Positions 6,375 through 12,723 of a DNA stretch of 15,266 nucleotides are shown piece by piece; position 1 is the first letter of the stretch, and the number at the start of each line of letters is the position of its first letter. Position numbers and translations under genes: made by a program. The notes beneath the pieces were generated by a model. That model was not told the origin of the DNA and searched no databases. It saw nothing but the letters and a program-made list of their open reading frames with translations. This DNA is from CAZKCK01 sp964552325 (GTDB lineage: Bacteria; Bacteroidota; Bacteroidia; Bacteroidales; TTA-H9): contig CAZKHA010000073.1 of assembly GCA_964552325.1 (NCBI GenBank), positions 1-15,266 on the forward strand. Reading direction: 5' to 3'.

Positions 6375-9188
6375 ATGCATATTCAAAGGACTTTTTTTAT
6401 CCTAAGGAAAACCCTTGTGGCATTTGCGGTTATAACGGTGTGCAATGCGCATGCTCAATTCTTTACAACAGGTGAAGATCCTGCAGAAATTAAATGGAGT
6501 CAGTTGAAGTCGAAGAATTTTAGGATCGTATTCGAGTCGGGAAATGAACGTTTAGCAGCAAAGTATGGTAAAGCGTTGGAGCTTGCTGCTCAGAAACTGA
6601 ATTTCAGCCTACGTTCCAATCCTAAAAGGATAGATGTGTTGTTGCACAATCGTTCGGTTGTGGCGAACGCGTTGGTTAGCTGGGCACCTTCGCGTATGGA
6701 GTTTTATATTCGCCCGCCGGTTGACACCTACGCACAAGGCTGGCCAAGCCAGCTTGCCTTGCATGAGTATAGGCATGTGTTGCAAACTTCGGCCCTTAAC
6801 AAAGGTACAACTAAGTATCTTGGCTATGTTTTTGGCGAACAAGCTATTGCCGCTGTATTAGGTCTTTATATACCTCTTTGGTTTTTAGAAGGGGATGCAG
6901 TTTATTCGGAGACAGTTTTTTCAGAAGCCGGCCGTGGCCGCGACCCATTGTTCAGCATGCCAATTCGAGCACAACTACTAACGCATGGCGCGTTTAGTTA
7001 TGATAAAGCTTATTTTGGTTCTTATAATACGTTTGTGCCTGACCATTATGTGCTTGGATATCATTTAGTAAGCTATGTTAGGAGCCAGTTTGGGATAATG
7101 GCTTGGGATAAAGCCTTAACCTATGTGGCATGTAACCCTTATCACCCTTATGCGTTTTCGAAAGGCCTGCAAAAAGCTACCGGTTTTGGCAAAATTGCAT
7201 TGTATAAGCGGGCCATGCGGCAATTGCAATGGGATTGGCATCAAGAAAATCAACTTTTAAACGATTCGTTGATTCCTGACCAGAAAGGACTGGCGTATAT
7301 TTCCTACATCAAAGTTCAGCAAATAAATCAAAATCAATACTTTGCCATTAGGCAAGAATTTGGAGAACTTGACCAATTTGTTGTAATACAGCAAGGTAAG
7401 AAGGATTCCGTTGTGTTTGTTCCAGGTTCTTACGACCCACAATCAGTAAAGCTTAGTGGGAATACCCTTGTATTTACGCAATACAAATCCGATAGGCGGT
7501 GGGATAACCAAAGCTTTGCTGAAATCCATTTTTTGAATCTTAAAAATGGAAAGGAACGTGTGGTAGCAAAAAATACTCGATGGTTTTCGCCGGCCTTATC
7601 TCCCGATCAGCAGTATCTTGCTTATGTTGAGAATGATACGCGTGCCGTAGTTACACTTCGGGTGATAAACCTTAACACGGGTTTAAACGAGTTTTCATTA
7701 GTTGATACGCTTTTCGGTTCGTATTCAATGCTTAATTGGGATGTGAATAGCCATAGTCTTGTGGCTGTGCATACCAACGACTTGGGCAAAGCTGTGATAA
7801 AAATAGATGTGGGCCAAAAAGCCAGCGGTAAACTAATCCCTTATTCATACCGTGAAATATACGACCCGGTGCTACTTGGCGATACACTCTTTTATGTAAG
7901 TGGTTGTGCTAATAAGCCCGAATTGTTTGCCTACCTTCCTTTGCAAAACAAACATTACCAATTGACCCGCACGGCGTTTGGAGCAGCATACCCAAGTCTC
8001 GGGCACGACGCCAGCGAATTGGTGTATTCTGAATACACAGCAGTTGGATATAAACCCAAAATGAAGCATCTCGCCGAACTGCTTTGGACACCATCCGATA
8101 GCTGCTCAGCGATAGCGCATAAGCAGTTGGAGCAATTTTCCTTTGAAGAAAACGATACGACAACATCGGTAATTGATACAAATGGCTATTCAATAGAACC
8201 TTATCGTAAATATGCGCATTTGTTTCGTTTTCATAGTTATGGGCCATTAGCCACTAGCAATGCAAACACAGAGGTGAAACCCGGCTTTACTTTTATGTCG
8301 CAGAACCTGCTTTCTACTTCGTTTACCACCTTGGGATATGAGTATGATTTGGAAGAGAGAGACGATCGTTTTTTTGTAAACTATTCTTATCGGGGATTTT
8401 ATCCTGTAATTGATATCGAAGTTGATTACAGAAACAGGAAGGGTGTATTTAATGTAAATGACCAGTTATTGCACATGAAATGGCATGAGGGCAGCGTGAA
8501 AACCACCGTAAGTTTGCCTTTGCATTGGTCCATTCGGAATTGGAATCGCTATTTAATCCCTCAAATAGTACTGCGAGGAGCGAAGCGTCAAGAGTATTCC
8601 AATCAACCTGCATCTTTCAAACACCACGAGTGGATGGTTTATGGGGCCGATGTGTTTATGGCAAATTACATGCGTACGGGTATTCGCAACATGTACCCGA
8701 AATATGGTCAGGCTTTGCAATTGGGATATCAAGCTGCCAGTATAGGTGGGATGCAGTTTTCGGCGGAAGCTCAAGCATATTTGCCCGGGTTGTTGAGGCA
8801 TCATGGTTTTAGGCTCTATGTGGGGTATGAATATCAGAACGATGGAGAACTTTCATTTTCGCGTGCCGTATCACTGCCTCGTGGGCATGAAGCAGTTCAT
8901 GATACGGAGTTGTGGTCAACAAACATTACTTACAAATTCCCGGTTTTGTACCCCGACTATAGCTTAGGGCCATTGGCCTATATCAAACGAGTAAAGATGG
9001 CTTTTTTTGCTGATATGGCTTACAACGCTTTCAACACTTATTCTTCTTGTGGCTTCGAGCTTACCTCTGATATGCACTTGCTTCGTTTTGTGGCACCTGT
9101 TGATGTGGGGTTTCGCTCGTCGTACTTGCCTGACACAAATAATTGGTCGTTTGGCTTTCTGTTGTATGTGAATTTTAGTCAACTATAG
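6375..9188 (+). CDS. Exported HExxH metallopeptidase-like / beta-propeller / barrel protein
   Basis: A 937-residue envelope protein of three parts. Residues 1-27 are a Sec signal peptide (hydrophobic 12-22, cleavage after AHA). Part one (about 35-290) looks like a gluzincin-type metallopeptidase: HEYRH (130-134) supplies two zinc histidines and the catalytic glutamate, and WFLEGDA (169-175) supplies the third ligand E172, 38 residues after H134. This spacing fits the peptidase MA-like group. Part two (about 300-600) has TolB/WD40-like propeller blades, for example WFSPALSPDQQYLAYVEN. Part three (about 635-937) is a run of alternating aromatic strands (SFTTLGYEYD, FFVNYSYRGFYP, FLLYVNFSQL) like an outer-membrane barrel, though the last residue is Leu rather than the usual aromatic. 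Its substrate is unknown. Automated annotation would probably call it TolB-like. It may act as a surface or periplasmic peptidase. Confidence 0.85.
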   Translation: MHIQRTFFILRKTLVAFAVITVCNAHAQFFTTGEDPAEIKWSQLKSKNFRIVFESGNERLAAKYGKALELAAQKLNFSLRSNPKRIDVLLHNRSVVANALVSWAPSRMEFYIRPPVDTYAQGWPSQLALHEYRHVLQTSALNKGTTKYLGYVFGEQAIAAVLGLYIPLWFLEGDAVYSETVFSEAGRGRDPLFSMPIRAQLLTHGAFSYDKAYFGSYNTFVPDHYVLGYHLVSYVRSQFGIMAWDKALTYVACNPYHPYAFSKGLQKATGFGKIALYKRAMRQLQWDWHQENQLLNDSLIPDQKGLAYISYIKVQQINQNQYFAIRQEFGELDQFVVIQQGKKDSVVFVPGSYDPQSVKLSGNTLVFTQYKSDRRWDNQSFAEIHFLNLKNGKERVVAKNTRWFSPALSPDQQYLAYVENDTRAVVTLRVINLNTGLNEFSLVDTLFGSYSMLNWDVNSHSLVAVHTNDLGKAVIKIDVGQKASGKLIPYSYREIYDPVLLGDTLFYVSGCANKPELFAYLPLQNKHYQLTRTAFGAAYPSLGHDASELVYSEYTAVGYKPKMKHLAELLWTPSDSCSAIAHKQLEQFSFEENDTTTSVIDTNGYSIEPYRKYAHLFRFHSYGPLATSNANTEVKPGFTFMSQNLLSTSFTTLGYEYDLEERDDRFFVNYSYRGFYPVIDIEVDYRNRKGVFNVNDQLLHMKWHEGSVKTTVSLPLHWSIRNWNRYLIPQIVLRGAKRQEYSNQPASFKHHEWMVYGADVFMANYMRTGIRNMYPKYGQALQLGYQAASIGGMQFSAEAQAYLPGLLRHHGFRLYVGYEYQNDGELSFSRAVSLPRGHEAVHDTELWSTNITYKFPVLYPDYSLGPLAYIKRVKMAFFADMAYNAFNTYSSCGFELTSDMHLLRFVAPVDVGFRSSYLPDTNNWSFGFLLYVNFSQL

Positions 9189-9204
9189 TTGCGCTTGCCG
9201 CAAC
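9188..9204 (+). other. Small hairpin after the HExxH/propeller gene
   Basis: GTTGCG (9188-9193) and CGCAAC (9199-9204) pair perfectly around a 5-base loop, starting on the last base of the stop codon. No U-tract follows, so it is not a standard intrinsic terminator. It could stabilise the 3' end of the transcript. Confidence 0.3.
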
Positions 9205-9253
9205 CTTCGCACGCTTGTGGTGATGAATAAACCCCAGCCTTAAAACTTTGTCT

Positions 9254-9261
9254 TACTTTTG
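9254..9261 (+). promoter_or_regulatory. Promoter -7 element of the M16 peptidase gene
   Basis: TACTTTTG matches TAnnTTTG exactly, 21 bases before the GTG at 9283. No TTG occurs 17-23 bases upstream, so the -33 half is missing or degenerate. The element overlaps the TTG at 9259, which therefore cannot be the start codon if this promoter is used. Confidence 0.45.
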
Positions 9262-9282
9262 CCGACCAAAACTCTGCATTGC

Positions 9283-10551
9283 GTGATTGAATTTGAACGA
9301 TTTGTTTTAGAAAATGGCTTAATAGTGCTACATCATTATGATGCGAGCACGCCCATGGTGGCCCTGAATGTGTTATACAATGTTGGCTCGCGAAATGAAG
9401 ACCCAGATCATACGGGTTTTGCTCATTTGTTTGAACATTTGATGTTTGGAGGCTCTGTAAATATACCCAGATACGATGAGCCGCTCGAAAAGGCTGGTGG
9501 CGAGAACAATGCTTTTACCAGTAGCGATATGACCAGTTATTACTTGACTGTGCCAGCGGGTAATGCTGAAATTGGGTTTTGGTTAGAGTCAGACAGGATG
9601 CTTGGGCTAGCTTTTTCGGAAAAGAGTTTGCAGGTACAGCGCAAAGTTGTTATCGAAGAGTTTAAGCAACGCTATCTAAATAATCCATATGGCGATGTTT
9701 GGTCGCTTCTTAGGCCTTTAGCCTACAGAAAGCATCCTTATCGCTGGCCTACCATTGGAAGCAAGGTCGAACACATCGAACAAGCGACCATGAATCAGGT
9801 GAAAGTGTTTTTCAACACCTACTATCACCCTGCAAATGCCATTTTGGCCATTGGTGGGAATATGAGTTTACAAATGGCAAAAGAGTTGACTATCAAGTGG
9901 TTTGGCTCTATTCCTTCAAAGCCCATTTTGCAAAGGCAATTACCAACTGAGCCTATTCAACAAGCCTGCAGAACCCTTACAGTTGAACGTGATGTGCCTT
10001 ATGATGCCATTTATATGGTTTGGCATATGTGCGATCGTTTACATCCCGATTATTATGTGTTTGATTTGTTGTCTGATTATCTGTCAGGCGGCAATTCTTC
10101 GCGGTTTTATGTAAACTTGGTGCAGAAGCAACAGCTTTTTTCAGAAATACAGGCTTTTATAAGTGGCGAACACGACCCAGGTTTGTTTGTTGTTTCCGGT
10201 AAACTCGCCTCTTCAACCACCATCCAAGTTGCCGAGCAAGCCATTATGCAAGAACTTGAGTTGTTGAAAACCAACAAGATAGATGAACACGAGTTGGTGA
10301 AACTTAAAAACAAGGCCGAATCGCTTTACTTGTTTTCAGAAATGAATGTTTTGAACAAAACCATGCTTTTAGCACAAATGGAATTGCTAGGAGATGCAGC
10401 TATGGTTAATACAGAACTTAATAAATACCAGTCTGTTACATCTGATGATGTGCAAAGGGTAGCACAACAAACCCTCGTACCCACAAATCTTTCGGTTTTG
10501 TATTATCATACCAAAGGAAAAATTTTAACGGCCTTGCAACCTTTGGTTTAA
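9283..10551 (+). CDS. M16-family zinc metallopeptidase (insulinase/pitrilysin type)
   Basis: A single-unit M16 peptidase of 422 residues from the GTG at 9283, a zinc enzyme whose family members cut peptides inside a closed clamshell. It has the inverted motif HLFEH (48-52: zinc ligands H48 and H52, catalytic E51), a downstream glutamate ligand in VVIEEFKQR (E125 or E126), then HPYRWPTIG (151-159), and a second M16 lobe from about 165 onward. No signal peptide is seen, so it is probably cytoplasmic, unlike paired periplasmic homologues. The frame is open to a TTG at 9259, but that lies inside a promoter element, and MIEFERFVLENGL is the family-like beginning. The ECF sigma gene follows after 31 bases, so cotranscription is likely. 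Substrate unknown; the active site looks intact. Confidence 0.95.
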   Translation: MIEFERFVLENGLIVLHHYDASTPMVALNVLYNVGSRNEDPDHTGFAHLFEHLMFGGSVNIPRYDEPLEKAGGENNAFTSSDMTSYYLTVPAGNAEIGFWLESDRMLGLAFSEKSLQVQRKVVIEEFKQRYLNNPYGDVWSLLRPLAYRKHPYRWPTIGSKVEHIEQATMNQVKVFFNTYYHPANAILAIGGNMSLQMAKELTIKWFGSIPSKPILQRQLPTEPIQQACRTLTVERDVPYDAIYMVWHMCDRLHPDYYVFDLLSDYLSGGNSSRFYVNLVQKQQLFSEIQAFISGEHDPGLFVVSGKLASSTTIQVAEQAIMQELELLKTNKIDEHELVKLKNKAESLYLFSEMNVLNKTMLLAQMELLGDAAMVNTELNKYQSVTSDDVQRVAQQTLVPTNLSVLYYHTKGKILTALQPLV

Positions 10552-10582
10552 AACCTATGTCATATTAGGGCAGGAAAATTAC

Positions 10583-11140
10583 ATGAATGATGAAACCGCA
10601 TTGATTCAAGGATGTATTAAGGGTGACGGCCGAATGCAAAGGTTGCTCTACCAAAAATACGCCTCACGTATGTTCGGTATTTGCTTGCGGTACGCGAGCA
10701 ACGAAGACGAAGCTGCCGATATGCTTCAAGAAGGTTTCATTAAAGTGTTTTTAAAACTTGCCGAATTCAGGAACGAAGGCTCTTTTGAAGGATGGATCAG
10801 GAGGATAATCGTAAATACGTCTATAAACCAGGTTCTTCGAAATAAAAAGCATCAGTTTCATCAGGATCTTGAACAATTTGAAGAAGTAATTGAAGATACG
10901 GGTAGCCTGCATGAGCAACTCCACGTTAAAGACCTTCTCAAAATGGTTCAGGTTTTGCCACCTGGATATCGCAGTGTTTTTAACCTATACGAAATTGAGG
11001 GCTATTCCCATAAAGAAATTGCTGAATTAATGGGGATTTCCATCAACACGTCAAAAACCCAATTAATGCATGCCCGGCGTTTACTTCAAAAACGCTTAGC
11101 TGTTCAAGAGAAAATGGCGGAACCAAAAAAACCGGAATGA
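10583..11140 (+). CDS. ECF-type RNA polymerase sigma factor
   Basis: Extracytoplasmic-function sigma factor of 185 residues that directs RNA polymerase to a small regulon. Sigma region 2 is at about 22-88 (LYQKYASRMFGICLRY, then NEDEAADMLQEGFIKVF and FEGWIRRIIVNTSINQ). Region 4 is at about 120-172 (LPPGYRSVFNLYEIEG, then the helix-turn-helix YSHKEIAELMGISINTSKTQ). The -35-binding helix and GWIRRI core are typical of Bacteroidota ECF factors. The start ATG is preceded by a weak AGGAAAA. Its stop codon overlaps the start of the next gene (ATGA), so the two are translationally coupled. The partner has an anti-sigma-like N-terminus, implying it controls this factor. The gene lies 31 bases after the M16 peptidase. 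Confidence 0.95.
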   Translation: MNDETALIQGCIKGDGRMQRLLYQKYASRMFGICLRYASNEDEAADMLQEGFIKVFLKLAEFRNEGSFEGWIRRIIVNTSINQVLRNKKHQFHQDLEQFEEVIEDTGSLHEQLHVKDLLKMVQVLPPGYRSVFNLYEIEGYSHKEIAELMGISINTSKTQLMHARRLLQKRLAVQEKMAEPKKPE

Positions 11141-12195
11141 CAGGACAAAACGACATAGGGAAACTTTTCAGGGATAACTTCAATGATTTTGAGGTTCATC
11201 CACCTGATGTTGTGTGGCAGCAAATTGAAACCAGTTTGCAAGCCAGCACGCCTGTTGCAAAGCCGGTTAATATGGGCAAACGGCTTGTTATTGGTGCCTC
11301 ATCTGTGCTTATAGTCGCTATTGTTGCATCCCTGTTTTACTTTTATCCAGTCAGTCAGCCAAAACCCAGCGACCAAATTGCTAAGTTCGTTCAGCCTGCA
11401 CAAACTGTTGAAAATAAAGTAGCTTCTTCAACTGCCAATAATACAGAAACGGTTTTGGCTACCGCCAACCAAAACAAGGTAGTTCCCAAATCCATCCTTA
11501 AAGATACGCCTCAAAATCATCCACAAGAAGAAGGCAAACAAGTTGTTGATTCAAAAATAACTACCATTCCAGAAGTTTTGGGCTCGGCTAAACCGAAGCA
11601 AGCTGTTGTAGTTTCTGAAACAATTTTTAAACCCTTGCTCTCCAAAGTGTTGCCAATATCTCCCGAGGATTTGCCCCATACAACTTTTGCAGACACAATA
11701 AGGCCTGCAGAGGTAGAAGAGCTTGAAGCCATGGTATTTACGATTTGCAAGGGCGAAGAGGTGCTTCTAAATGCCGGCGATGGTAGTAGGTATAATTGGG
11801 AACATGGAGCCATTACGCAATCTGTTGTGGTTGTGCCTGATGAAGATGCTTTCTATGCTGTTGAATACACTGGGGTTAATGGAAATAGGATAAAGCAACG
11901 GTTTGATGTTTACCTGCTCGACTGCTCGTTATATGTACCAAAAGCTTTCTCACCCAACGATGATGGGAGCAACGATACATATAAATTGCGAACAGATGGG
12001 ATACATCAATTTGAGATAAAGATATTTTCGAAATGGGGAGAACTGGTTTTTGAATGCAAGAACCCTGAAATTGGTTGGGATGGCCGCATAAAAGGCGCTA
12101 AAGCACCTGTTGGGGTTTACATTTACCAGGTTTCTTTCCGCGATATAAAAGATAATTCACGGGCTATCTTCGGTACACTCACACTCCTTCCTTAA
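11137..12195 (+). CDS. Membrane protein with anti-sigma-like N-terminus and T9SS type B C-terminal domain
   Basis: Probable regulator of the overlapping ECF sigma factor. The 352 residues divide as follows. A cytoplasmic segment of about 49 residues has LFRDNFNDFEVHPPDVVWQQI (10-30), a pattern common in anti-sigma-like and sigma-linked membrane proteins of the phylum. One transmembrane helix follows (about 50-71, LVIGASSVLIVAIVASLFYF). A polar Pro/Gln/Lys-rich linker spans about 72-195, and a small beta or Ig-like region about 197-263. Last comes a gliding-motility-associated C-terminal domain (266-352) with FSPNDDGSNDTY (271-282) and GWDGRIKGAKAPVGVYIYQV (313-332), as in CHU_C/type IX type B sorting domains. 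The N-terminal half has no cleavable signal, so the fusion is odd. It starts in the sigma stop codon and is followed by a strong terminator. The anti-sigma role is inferred. Confidence 0.9.
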   Translation: MTGQNDIGKLFRDNFNDFEVHPPDVVWQQIETSLQASTPVAKPVNMGKRLVIGASSVLIVAIVASLFYFYPVSQPKPSDQIAKFVQPAQTVENKVASSTANNTETVLATANQNKVVPKSILKDTPQNHPQEEGKQVVDSKITTIPEVLGSAKPKQAVVVSETIFKPLLSKVLPISPEDLPHTTFADTIRPAEVEELEAMVFTICKGEEVLLNAGDGSRYNWEHGAITQSVVVVPDEDAFYAVEYTGVNGNRIKQRFDVYLLDCSLYVPKAFSPNDDGSNDTYKLRTDGIHQFEIKIFSKWGELVFECKNPEIGWDGRIKGAKAPVGVYIYQVSFRDIKDNSRAIFGTLTLLP

Positions 12196-12228
12196 AAGCC
12201 CGTATTATATATCCACTGAGATCATGGG

Positions 12229-12266
12229 AGGCTGTCCGCAGGTTTGCGCGCAGCCTTTCTTTTTTT
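12229..12266 (+). terminator. Intrinsic terminator after the sigma/anti-sigma-like pair
   Basis: AGGCTG (12229-12234) pairs with CAGCCT (12251-12256), extended inward by a T-G wobble, a C-C mismatch and three G/C pairs around the loop AGGTTT. It is followed directly by TTCTTTTTTT. It lies 33 bases after the stop codon and closes the rightward gene run. Confidence 0.85.
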
Positions 12267-12401
12267 AATGAAAAACGATGCAAATACTTGTGGTAGCAGA
12301 GTTCCCCCGTGCGAAACTTCTCGGTGCTGAAAAATCTCAATGCACTATACTGGCAATCGGCAAATTATTTGCACTCAACTGTCATGCAATGAATGGTTTA
12401 A

Positions 12402-12439
12402 AGTGTTGATTTTGAGTGGAAAGCAAGCAACTCAACACT
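12402..12439. repeat. Inverted repeat in the gene-free region
   Basis: Perfect 8-base arms AGTGTTGA and TCAACACT lie 22 bases apart. An alternative pairing inside, TTGAGT (12412-12417) with ACTCAA (12430-12435), competes for the same bases. A run of T's at 12459-12466 is too far away for a standard terminator. Function unknown. Confidence 0.35.
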
Positions 12440-12539
12440 GAGCTATTGGGATGAGCGATTTTTTTTCGCATTGTAGGTAGAAGCTGTTGTGTTAAAACGG
12501 CTCGATTCAAATATAAATCAAAAAAAATACAGTTGCGCG

Positions 12540-12572
12540 TTTGGAATTTATTAGCATGCATGCTTATCTTTA
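12540..12572 (+). promoter_or_regulatory. Candidate Bacteroidota promoter of the large lipoprotein gene, with palindrome
   Basis: TTTG (12540-12543), 21 bases, then TATCTTTA (12565-12572), one base short of TAnnTTTG. Between the two lies AGCATGCATGCT (12553-12564), a perfect 12-base palindrome placed where a repressor would block polymerase. Confidence 0.4.
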
Positions 12573-12723
12573 CACTTTGTTAAGTTAGGATTCATTAAGC
12601 CTAGCAAACGAATTTATTTAATAGCTATCAAACTGCTATTCGATGAAGGCTGGTGGCAAAGCTATTAACAGAAACATATGCTAGTGCGGCAAGTTCGTTT
12701 TTGAAAATCTTATACGTACTTAT

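Larger units (their letters stand above)
12267..12723. other. Gene-free region before the large lipoprotein
   Basis: About 457 bases without a convincing gene. It holds an 8-base inverted repeat (AGTGTTGA 12402-12409, TCAACACT 12432-12439), with a nested TTGAGT/ACTCAA pair. A promoter candidate at 12540-12572 contains a 12-base palindrome, and there is a small AATAGC/GCTATT repeat (12620-12625, 12635-12640). The leader from that promoter to the next ATG would be about 145 bases. A 43-codon frame at 12278-12409 has no support. Confidence 0.5.

Noticed and set aside
7909..8247. A 112-codon minus-strand frame inside the HExxH/propeller gene.
   Set aside because: Antisense shadow within a continuous 937-codon gene; no domain or start signal.
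12278..12409. A 43-codon frame (MQILVVAEFPRAKLLGAEKS...) just after the terminator.
   Set aside because: No ribosome site, no promoter match upstream, and it begins 12 bases after a strong terminator's T-run; the length is expected by chance.
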